From CAYZEZ01 sp964477295 (GTDB taxonomy: Bacteria; Bacteroidota; Bacteroidia; Bacteroidales; SM23-62): DNA of 10,280 nt. Below the pieces are notes generated by a model, which was not told the origin of the DNA, ran no database searches, and saw only the letters and a program-made list of their open reading frames with translations. Location of the stretch: NCBI GenBank assembly GCA_964477295.1, contig CAYZEZ010000182.1, positions 1 through 10,280 of the forward strand. Direction: 5' to 3'. Shown one piece after another: positions 1 through 7,700 of this stretch (its first letter is position 1; the number at the start of each line of letters is the position of its first letter). A program made the translations under genes and the position numbers.

Positions 1-1
1 C

Positions 2-67
2 ATTCATCGTGGAAATCTTTCCTGTGGATACTGCCATGTTGAAATAAAAGGAGACCATACTCTGTAA
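2..67 (+). CDS. Possible C-terminal tail of an upstream gene with a CxxCH motif (partial)
   Basis: This frame is open from the left edge and stops at TAA 65-67, giving about 21 residues. They include SCGYCHVE, a CxxCH motif of the kind that attaches haem c in c-type cytochromes. If real, it is the very end of a protein whose body lies outside the window. The other two forward frames also stay open for 13-14 codons before stopping, so the reading frame is not decided by this short stretch. The short gap to the ankyrin gene start at 144 would fit a co-directional upstream gene. Function is not assignable; the haem idea rests on one five-residue motif. Confidence 0.3.
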   Translation: MHRGNLSCGYCHVEIKGDHTL

Positions 68-102
68 AAAGGAATCCTGATGGTTCAATGAAATAAAAAG
101 CT

Positions 103-130
103 TTTGTCAGGGCTTCTTTTTGTACCTTCA
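103..130 (+). promoter_or_regulatory. Weak candidate Bacteroidota-type promoter for the ankyrin gene
   Basis: TTTG at 103-106 is followed after 16 bases by TACCTTCA at 123-130, which resembles the TAnnTTTG -7 element but differs in the last two bases. The spacer is slightly shorter than the roughly 17-23 usual for this promoter type. If used, transcription would start near 137, leaving a very short leader before ATG 144 and excluding the TTG at 120 as start codon. This is inference from motif similarity only. Confidence 0.25.
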
Positions 131-143
131 TGCCCTAACTTAT

Positions 144-770
144 ATGGGAATAGATTTGAAATACATATATTTTTTCGGGATATGTTTATTGTTATCCCTG
201 GCCGGTTGTCAGGGAAAAAAGTCCGGCCAGGAAGTACAGGAACCAGCCCAGGGAACTGTGCCTCCTCCTGCCGCAACTTCCGGCCAGATGAACGAGCAAT
301 CTCTTCGGGATGCTGCCCTGAACGGTCAATTTGAGGTTATCGAAAATCTTCTGAAAGAGAATATCAACGTAAATTCTGCCGATCCCGACGGACGTACCGC
401 CCTCATGCTTGCTTCCTTTAACGGGTATTCGGGGATTGTTGCCCTGCTCATCAACAAAGGAGCTGTCGTGGACCTGGCAGATGGATTTGGTCGTACGGCA
501 TTGCATTATGCAAGCACGGGTCCTTTTGTGCCAACCGTTGAGTTCCTGCTTAAAAAAGGGGCCAATCCGAATGTGGTTGATAGCGAGGAACACTTTACAC
601 CCATCATGTTTGCTGCTGCTGAAGGCCATATTGATGTTGTAAGGATGCTTCTCGAGTACAATGCAGACCCTTCCCTAAAAGACATTGATGGGGATACAGC
701 CGAAACCTTTGCCCGGCAGAACGGTCATACGGAGGTGGCCGATCTGTTGAAATCAAAGGTTATTCAATAA
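144..770 (+). CDS. Ankyrin-repeat lipoprotein
   Basis: This encodes a 208-residue protein. A hydrophobic signal segment (about residues 6-20) runs into a lipobox LAGC at 19-22, so Cys22 should be lipidated and the mature protein anchored to a membrane facing the periplasm or the surface. A Pro/Gln/Ala-rich linker (about 28-48) leads into some five ankyrin repeats at about 52-81, 82-115, 116-148, 149-181 and 182-204. They show the usual signatures, such as GRTALMLA, GRTALHYA and GHIDVVRMLL. Ankyrin repeats bind other proteins; the partner is unknown and no catalytic domain is present. ATG 144 is preferred over the in-frame TTG at 120 because it places a normal lipoprotein signal at the N-terminus. 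No Shine-Dalgarno is visible. The last 11 bp overlap the 3' end of the convergent gene. Confidence 0.88.
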   Translation: MGIDLKYIYFFGICLLLSLAGCQGKKSGQEVQEPAQGTVPPPAATSGQMNEQSLRDAALNGQFEVIENLLKENINVNSADPDGRTALMLASFNGYSGIVALLINKGAVVDLADGFGRTALHYASTGPFVPTVEFLLKKGANPNVVDSEEHFTPIMFAAAEGHIDVVRMLLEYNADPSLKDIDGDTAETFARQNGHTEVADLLKSKVIQ

Positions 771-3700
771 CGATTTCTGACCGGTATACTTTTTCCCCTT
801 TCAGCTCAATAATATAGATGCCTGCAGGAAGATCTTTCCTGTCCAGTAAAAAATTACCGGATAAAATATTACCGGATTTCCTGACAATCCTTCCTGAGAT
901 ATCTGTCAGAACCATTTTATATTCATGATTATCCGGATTGGGAAAGGTAATGGTGGCCCCGGATGAAAATGGATTTGGGTAAACAGTAAAAGCTGTTTCG
1001 GGTTCAGGGTCACTAATAAAGGTCTTGAACTTGTTGTCTTCTATATTACTCATTGAACGGGTGTAGGGTTCCGGATCGGCTTTGGTCGTACCTGATGGAT
1101 AACAGGGCTCAATTAATACCCCTGCAATCCGGTAATAGTAAAGTGCAGTGAGTGCATCCGGATCAGAATCAATGTAACGGTCCAGACTGGCCGATAAGGT
1201 TTTAATATGGCCCAGGTCGGTGGCTGTGCTCCCGCGGAAAATGTCGTAACTTCCGAATGAAATAAATCCATCCTCAACCTCGTATTCGCTCCACCCCAGG
1301 TTGACGCCTCCGACTGAACCGGTAAACTGGAGCAGCAGGGTTTTGTGGTAAGGGCTGGGATCGGATTCATTCCCGCAGGAGTCAACTATTGAGATTTTAT
1401 ACAGGTATTGCTGGTTGCCCGGCTGGGATTCCACATCGTAGAATATGCTTAAATCATAATAAGGGATGGTCGCTTTCAGCTGGTAATCCCCGATCATATC
1501 GCCTTCCCTGTAGATCTTGAAATATTCTATCCCTTTTCCCACGGGTTTTTCCCAGATGACCATCAGTTTGTCTGTCGCCGGATCGACGGTCACCAGGCAG
1601 ATCTTCTGGTCCTGGTATGTTTCAAGCAGGGATACAGTTACTTCATCAAATCCATCACATATGCCACCGGAAGTAACCGTTACGTTATAATCGCCCGGTT
1701 CGGTTATGATCACTGATGCAGTGTTTGCCCCGTTGCTCCAGAGATAGCCGTCAAAACCGGCCGGGGCCTGCAGGACCAGGTTGCTCCCGGAACAGATCCA
1801 GCGGTCGGGGCCAAGATCCACTTCGGGGACTCCGTGGACCACGATGCTGATGGTATCGTATGAGGTGCATGATCCGTCGTTGCTGGTAACCTTTACCCAG
1901 TACTCATCTGTTTCCGTGATATCCAGGTATTGCCCTGTTTCGCCTACTACCGACCATTCGTACGAAAGAAACCCTGCGCCGGCATCAATCTGAAGAAACT
2001 CATTGGTACAAATGCTGGTATCCGGACCCAGATCAACTGCTTTTTCTGTCAGGGCCATCACTTCGTTAGAAAAATTACTTTCGAATCCTGAACTGTCGAC
2101 TGCTGTTACCCGGTAATACCAGGTCTCACCATATGCTGTATGATCCAGATACAGGGTATCAACGATACCGGAGACAGAAAGGGTATCATAAAATGTCACG
2201 GCGGGTGACTGGTCATCCCTGTAAATCCGGAATAACCTTGTGTTAAGGGTATCGTATGATTCAAAGGTCAGTGTAATGTCCGTGTTACATTGCACCGATT
2301 TCAGGTTAGCTGGAGTTTTCGGACCCATATCTGCAATCGGTTTGATTTCTGAAAGATCCAGCACGATATTATAGAGATATACTTCATCAATATAACCATC
2401 AAAAAGCTTAACCGGTTGCTCCCAGTCTATTCCACGGATGTAAGTTGATCCAATACATAGATCATGCCCTTCAAGAGCTGGTTCACCTTCCTGGGGCGGA
2501 CCGGAAGCATTCCAGCTACCGATAGCAGGGATTGTATTAAGATAGAACCCAATTTCGTGATTTTTAAAGTCATAGGTGAAAGCAATATGGGTCCATTTGT
2601 TCAGCGGTATGGTATCGACTGATTGAAATGCTACGTCCTCACCCGATCCGTCTTTATAAGCAAATTCAAGTTTCTTGCCGGGAATTAATCTCAGGTTATA
2701 GTTGCCTGTATTTAGGGTATACAGTGATTTGGAGACGATATACCCCGTATCGGCAACTGAACGGGGGTATATCCATGCCATCAGGGTAACCTGGTCTGGC
2801 ATAGCCGTCATCGGATAATTAGCGCAATTAATGTAACTTGAGGTGCCATTGAATTCGAAGCATGCGTTGGGATCGTTATACCTGTTCTCCGCAGGGCTGC
2901 AATCAATAGCTCCCCCGTCATTACCATGGCCGCTGTTATCAATGGCATTTCCATCTAAAGAATAATATGCAACAAGTCCTGTAGGATTTAAATAGGGCCG
3001 GATAAGCAGCTCTTCGCTGTACCCGCTTTCATTCCCTTTTTTATCTACAGCAGTAAGCATGTACCGGTAAAATTTCTCGTTGACCAGGCTTGTATCGGTA
3101 TATACTGTGTCGCCTGGTCCTGTTCCGTTGATGCTTGTCAGAAAGACCGAATCGCGGTAGATATCATACTTGTCCAGGTCGGGCTCTGTGTTTGGCTTCC
3201 AGCTGATAGTAACCTCACGGTCACCGGGAATGCCTTTCAGGTTGGAAGGGATGGCCGGGGGAGTAAAATCTTCTAACCTTTTATAAATTTGTGTACCCGT
3301 TGTGCCATATCCAAACAGGGCATAGATAATGTCAGGATTGAGGGGATTGAGCCGGATAGTATGGGTTTTATAAACATATCCGATACCGGTCTGATCCATC
3401 TGTTCCCAGGTCGATCCGCTATCCAGTGACCTGAATACTCCTCCGTCATCCACGCTCACATAAATGCGCTCCGGGCTTACAGGATGAATGGCTATCCAGT
3501 GAATGATCCAGTTGCTTAATCCGGTGTTGCTGGCTGACCAGCTATTCCCCCCGTCTGTTGATTTATAGATCCCATCTCCCTGCGTGCCGGCAAAAACAAT
3601 ATTGGTGTCTGCAGGATTTATGGCGATATGGTTAATAACTGATCCCCCGGGAAGGCCGCTGCCTGAGGATTGCCAGTTTTGTCCCCCGTCATGCGTCTTA

Positions 3701-4296
3701 TATAAACCATTCTCCGTGGCGGCAAAGAGTGTGCCGGTATCCAGCGGATTAATAACCAGTTGATTGATATCAAGATTTCCCAGTCCATTATTAACCAGGC
3801 TCCATGATGCTCCTGCATCATTTGACCTGAGGATACCCACTGTGCTTCCGGTGTAGGTATTAGTGATTGTTCCGGCATAAAGAATCCATGGTTTTATTGG
3901 ATTAATGACGATGCAAGACACACTTGTATCGACGATTAGGTGTTGTTGTGGTGGCCAGGTATTCCCCCTGTTAGAGCTCCGGTAGATTCCCCGTCCGCCT
4001 GGACCGATAGCCTCCACTCCGATATACAGGGTATCCCTGTAGAGCGGATTTTGCACTATCTCACCCGTATGGTCGGAGGTGAAAATGTTGATATCGGTCC
4101 ATGATATTCCTCCGTTATTGCTTTTGCAAATTCCATTAGAATAAGAGGCGTAAATAATGTTTGTATCGACAGGATCGATGATGAAATTCAGAAATGATTT
4201 CAGGTCATCAAGTGGGGTCCACCGGTCAGCTACCTGGGTATATGATGTGTTGTACAGAAATATGAACGTAACGAGAAGAAGGATAGCCCGCTTCAT
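760..4296 (-). CDS. Large secreted mosaic protein: Asp-box propeller, LamG-like, Fn3, PKD/Ig-like, T9SS sorting domain
   Basis: This encodes a 1178-residue protein. A Sec signal peptide covers about residues 1-20 (MKRAILLLVTFIFLYNTSYT). Residues 22-340 form a sortilin/BNR-like propeller with six Asp-boxes (SxDxGxxW type) at 59-66, 107-114, 158-165, 201-208, 246-253 and 290-297. Next come Fn3 (349-432), a LamG/concanavalin-like domain (438-648, opening GLVAYYSLDGNAID and closing near FDGYIDEVYLYN), Fn3 (658-748), and two PKD/Ig-like domains (753-821, 825-891), each starting with DLGPD and an early Cys. Two Fn3-like domains (898-1085) lead to a type A sorting domain (about 1101-1178; YPNP at 1106-1109) that T9SS uses for export and cleaves. 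The LamG-like fold often binds sugars, so a surface adhesin or glycan-binding role is plausible but inferred. No active site is recognisable. The start follows the divergent spacer, with a candidate promoter 51 bp or more upstream. Confidence 0.92.
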   Translation of the reverse strand: MKRAILLLVTFIFLYNTSYTQVADRWTPLDDLKSFLNFIIDPVDTNIIYASYSNGICKSNNGGISWTDINIFTSDHTGEIVQNPLYRDTLYIGVEAIGPGGRGIYRSSNRGNTWPPQQHLIVDTSVSCIVINPIKPWILYAGTITNTYTGSTVGILRSNDAGASWSLVNNGLGNLDINQLVINPLDTGTLFAATENGLYKTHDGGQNWQSSGSGLPGGSVINHIAINPADTNIVFAGTQGDGIYKSTDGGNSWSASNTGLSNWIIHWIAIHPVSPERIYVSVDDGGVFRSLDSGSTWEQMDQTGIGYVYKTHTIRLNPLNPDIIYALFGYGTTGTQIYKRLEDFTPPAIPSNLKGIPGDREVTISWKPNTEPDLDKYDIYRDSVFLTSINGTGPGDTVYTDTSLVNEKFYRYMLTAVDKKGNESGYSEELLIRPYLNPTGLVAYYSLDGNAIDNSGHGNDGGAIDCSPAENRYNDPNACFEFNGTSSYINCANYPMTAMPDQVTLMAWIYPRSVADTGYIVSKSLYTLNTGNYNLRLIPGKKLEFAYKDGSGEDVAFQSVDTIPLNKWTHIAFTYDFKNHEIGFYLNTIPAIGSWNASGPPQEGEPALEGHDLCIGSTYIRGIDWEQPVKLFDGYIDEVYLYNIVLDLSEIKPIADMGPKTPANLKSVQCNTDITLTFESYDTLNTRLFRIYRDDQSPAVTFYDTLSVSGIVDTLYLDHTAYGETWYYRVTAVDSSGFESNFSNEVMALTEKAVDLGPDTSICTNEFLQIDAGAGFLSYEWSVVGETGQYLDITETDEYWVKVTSNDGSCTSYDTISIVVHGVPEVDLGPDRWICSGSNLVLQAPAGFDGYLWSNGANTASVIITEPGDYNVTVTSGGICDGFDEVTVSLLETYQDQKICLVTVDPATDKLMVIWEKPVGKGIEYFKIYREGDMIGDYQLKATIPYYDLSIFYDVESQPGNQQYLYKISIVDSCGNESDPSPYHKTLLLQFTGSVGGVNLGWSEYEVEDGFISFGSYDIFRGSTATDLGHIKTLSASLDRYIDSDPDALTALYYYRIAGVLIEPCYPSGTTKADPEPYTRSMSNIEDNKFKTFISDPEPETAFTVYPNPFSSGATITFPNPDNHEYKMVLTDISGRIVRKSGNILSGNFLLDRKDLPAGIYIIELKGEKVYRSEIVIE
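763..1605 (-). repeat. C-terminal cassette (two Fn3-like domains plus sorting domain) shared with the rightmost gene
   Basis: Residues 898-1178 of the 1178-aa protein align along their whole length with the last 270 or so residues of the gene ending at 8991. Shared landmarks in the same order are IC-VTV, V-WEK, IYRE, DLSIF, YKISI, DSCGNES, HK, VNL-W, YPNP, SSGATITFPNP, VLTDISGRIVR and LPAG. Sorting-domain identity is about 44 of 73 residues by hand count. At DNA level, 880-981 matches 9111-9212 at about 90 of 102 positions. This is a dispersed paralogous module, not a mobile element: no terminal repeats or transposase accompany it. Confidence 0.85.
3277..4233 (-). other. Asp-box (BNR/sortilin-like) propeller region of the 1178-aa protein
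   Basis: Residues 22-340 hold six Asp-box motifs ending in Trp66, Trp114, Trp165, Trp208, Trp253 and Trp297. Each is followed by a stretch with an INP or NPxDxxxxYA-type strand. Spacing varies from 38 to 51 residues, looser than in the neighbouring 1400-aa protein, which suggests a different subfamily. Six boxes plus one box-less terminal segment (about 302-340) would allow a seven-bladed propeller, but the blade count is an inference. Confidence 0.75.
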
Positions 4297-4346
4297 TGTA
4301 TAGTTTAAAAGAAACTGCCAAATAAGAACCTGTGAGTTTATTGATA

Positions 4347-4379
4347 CAAAATTATAATAAAATTCTCTCAGAGATCAAA
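4347..4379 (-). promoter_or_regulatory. Candidate Bacteroidota promoter (TTTG / TAnnTTTG) for the 1178-aa gene
   Basis: Read on the reverse strand, TTTG lies at 4379-4376 and TAATTTTG, an exact match to TAnnTTTG, at 4354-4347. They are separated by 21 bases, within the usual range for the major sigma factor of this phylum. Transcription would begin near 4340, giving a leader of roughly 45 bases before ATG 4296. That leader has no Shine-Dalgarno, which is common in the group. The match is seen in the sequence; its use is inferred. Confidence 0.55.
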
Positions 4380-4618
4380 GTTTTATCCCTTTTTTAATGT
4401 TATCATACTATCCTGTCTAATTTGATATTTCGTCGATCATTTTTAGTTGTTTTTATTATGCACTATTTGGCTCAAAATTCACTAAATTTAAACTGAATAA
4501 TATTTTCCTGCTGAATATGTGATGTGGTTGCAGTTGTTTGAGGACGTGATAACGGTGTTTTGATTTCCTGAAAGGTAATATTTGGAATAATACATCCATT
4601 CTGACTGTCCCCAAACCT

Positions 4619-4677
4619 GGATCCTGCGAGAGAATTTACTCCACCATATGGCTTTAACAACTGGCGGATCCTCGCAG
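4619..4677. repeat. Short inverted repeat CTGCGAG / CTCGCAG with flanking GGATCC
   Basis: CTGCGAG at 4624-4630 and CTCGCAG at 4671-4677 are perfect 7-base inverted arms around a 40-base loop. Each is directly preceded by GGATC(C), so GGATCCT also occurs as a direct repeat at 4619 and 4666. It sits 66 bp upstream of the rightward ATG and could be an operator or leader hairpin, or chance. Confidence 0.3.
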
Positions 4678-4742
4678 CTTGCTGGAGAGTCAATGATTTT
4701 CTTTTATTCGATCTCTGAATATTCAACTTTATTTTTTTCAAC

Positions 4743-7700
4743 ATGAAAAAATTATCCCTATTCCTGCTTGCATTTTATTTTCCATTGATGGCTTTCTCAC
4801 AGGACAGCGAATGGTTTTCGCAAAGTCCTTCACTGGTCAGTTCGAACATTAATGACATGCATATATTTAATGAAACCGATGCGATTGCTGTAGGGGATGA
4901 TTGGCTGGTTATGAAAACAACTACTGCGGGTGCGGACTGGGAAATACTGTCCACGGGGTATTATGACCTGGCTTCAGTTTATTTTCTCAATGATACTATT
5001 GGGTGGGCAGGTGGCGAATCAGGAAGGATCAGAAAAACAATAGATGGTGGTCTTAACTGGACGACCCAGATTTCAGGCTATGCGGGAACAATTGAATCTT
5101 TGCATTTTGTAGATGCTGATACAGGCTGGGCGGTGTTTGGCGGGAAAATATTAAAAACTACCGATGGAGGATTGAATTGGGTGAGTCAATACAACTCAGA
5201 AAACTACACTTCTCTGGAAGATTGTTATTTCATGAATGCAGATACAGGGATTGTTGTTGGTTATCAGTCGTTGGGTGGCAATATTTTCAGAACTACCGAC
5301 GGAGGTGAAAACTGGACTGAAATTGACCTGGACGGCAATGCCTGGGTGAAAGATGTTTATTTCCTGGATGATACCCTGGGCTGGGCAGTCGGAATAACAG
5401 CATCCTACATCTCCATTTCAACTGATGAATGGGGTAGTACCACGATAACAATTTACGGAGAATGCTCAACAGTCTGGAAGACAACAGATGGCGGCCTGAC
5501 ATGGGATGAGATTATTTTTCCTCTTAATCCATGGTTGTATACTGTTAATTTTATCGATAGTTTGAACGGATGGGCAGCAGGTGAGAAAGGTATAATCATG
5601 CATACTTCTGATGGTTGTAAGACATGGGATGTGGGAATGAGTCCGAGCGGGAACAGCCAGTCATTACATTCAATTGGTTTATTGAGTAGTTCCGTTATAA
5701 TCATTGCAGGTGAAGGAGGTACTATCCTTCGATCTCAGGACAATGGTGGCACCTGGGCTGTAATATCCGGTAGTGGAACCAATAAAAAGCTGAGGGCGGT
5801 CTATTCGATCGATCCAACCACAGCCTGGGCGGCAGGTGATAATGGAATAATTCTGAAAACTACAGATGGGGGTGACTATTGGGTAACACAGGAAAGCTGG
5901 TTTACCGGATTTTTGAACGATATATTTTTTGTGGATGGATCGCATGGCTGGACCGTTGGCAGTTTCGGAGAGGTTGTGGGTACAACCAATGGTGGTTTGA
6001 CCTGGGTGAAACAATCAAGCGGAACATCAGAGGAACTCATCACAGTATGTTTTCCAGACACATTGCATGGCTGGGCTGCAGGTAAAAATGGCACAATTGT
6101 TAATACCAGTAATGGCGGTTCGGACTGGTCGGGTCAGTCAAGCGGCACCTCTGATCAGCTAAATGCTTTGTTCTTCACCAGTCATCTTACAGGATGGGCG
6201 GTTGGCAACAATGGGGCAATCCTGAAAACAACAAATGGAGGAATTGATTGGATACCGCAAGTGAGTACTACTGAATTAAACCTGAATGCAGCTTATTTTA
6301 CTGATTCACTGAAAGGATGGATTGTGGGTGCCTCGGGAATAATCCTGCATACGGATAACGGTGGATCAGACTGGTTGCCAGAGGTAAGCAATTCAACATC
6401 TGACCTGGTATCGGTTAGCTTTATCAATGAAACTATCGGATGGACAGTAAATTCATATGGTGAGGTATTAAAAACTTTAAACGGGGGAAAGAACTGGGGA
6501 AGCCAGCAGGGCGCCACTTCCGGGTATTTCAGTGATGCTCATTTTATTGATCATGCTACCGGGTGGATGGTTGGTAATAATGGAGTGATCCTCAAAACAG
6601 AATCGGCCGATGGTGATATTATTTATTTTCCTATTCTGGCTGAGCCGGCAAATGATTCCACTAACCTTCCATTGAGCGTTTCGCTGAAATGGTACCAGGT
6701 TGAAGGAGCTTCATCATATGGATTGCAGGTTTCCAAATACTCTTCTTTTTCACAAACCATTGCAGATGAGTCAGGGATCACCGATACTGTTTTCTGCTTA
6801 CAAAACCTGGATTACAATACAAAATATTACTGGAGGGTAAATGCCGAATATGTCTCTGATACAAGCAAATGGTCAACACCATGGATATTCAGCACAATAC
6901 CACCACCACAACCGCCCGTCCTGATCGAACCAGGCGATGATGCTACAGGTATTCCTGTTAAAACAATATTGAAATGGCATGCAGCTGACACCGCTTTATC
7001 ATACCGTTTACAGGTTGCCACCAATGTCTTTTTTACAGATTTGATAGTTGATGAATCCGGCATTACGGATACTGTTTTCGCATTGCAGGACCTGGATTAT
7101 AATATGACCTGTTATTGGAGGGTACGTGCTGAGTATGTTTCCGATACAAGCGACTGGTCCTCGGACTGGATATTCCGGACCTTGGATTCTCCGCCGGAAC
7201 AACCCTATACTCCATCCCCTCGTTCACCCTGGGATGATTCCGATCTGGAACGGATAAATCCGCTATTATCGTGGTTTGAATCATATACGGTTGATTATTA
7301 TCAGGTACAGGTAGCCACAGATGCCAGCTTTACTAACATAGTGTTTGACAGCACGGGAATTGAATATAATGAGATCCAGGCATCTCCATTGGATTATTTT
7401 ACGAGATATTACTGGCGTGTAAAAGCATTCAACGCAGGTGGGGAATCCCAGTTTTCCGAAGTATATGAATTCATAACAATTGCAGAAGGCTGGATTTCGC
7501 AGCTAAGTGATTATTATGGTTTCTTCATGTCTGTGTATTTCAATGATAGTGACCATGGCTGGGCTGCAGGATATGGTGGCGCAATAATTCGAACAACAGA
7601 TGGAGGTGCCAACTGGGAGGAGGTAACAAAGGCATCAGAAGAGGACCTGGAGGATACCTGGTTTGCTGATAATATGAATGGATGGGTAGTTGGAGACAAT

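Larger units (their letters stand above)
4297..4742. other. Divergent intergenic region between two secreted-protein genes
   Basis: This 446-bp stretch separates the starts of the leftward 1178-aa gene and the rightward 1400-aa gene. The left half is AT-rich and contains a good promoter match for the leftward gene. The right half is richer in G+C and holds a CTGCGAG / CTCGCAG inverted repeat. A reverse-strand open frame of 90 codons (4472-4744) runs through the right half. It has no recognisable domain and its start overlaps the ATG of the rightward gene, so I do not call it a gene. No convincing TAnnTTTG element precedes the rightward gene; TAATATTTG at 4576 has one base too many. Confidence 0.8.

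Noticed and set aside
95..121. AAAAAGC ... GCTTCTTTTT imperfect hairpin as an intrinsic terminator for the upstream gene.
   Set aside because: The stem is short, AT-rich and has a mismatch, and the same bases overlap the candidate promoter. Both readings cannot be supported from sequence alone.
120..143. TTG at 120 as start codon of the ankyrin lipoprotein.
   Set aside because: It would add eight residues before a lipoprotein signal that is already normal from ATG 144, and the candidate promoter element overlaps it.
760..4296. A sialidase function based on Asp-box (BNR) repeats.
   Set aside because: Asp-boxes occur in many propellers without sialidase activity. I could not identify the arginine triad or the catalytic Tyr/Glu arrangement of sialidases.
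4472..4744. A 90-codon reverse-strand open frame in the divergent intergenic region (Lys/Arg-rich start, Gln-rich end).
   Set aside because: No recognisable domain and no promoter match found for it. Its start codon overlaps the ATG of the 1400-aa gene on the other strand. Most likely a chance frame in a regulatory spacer.
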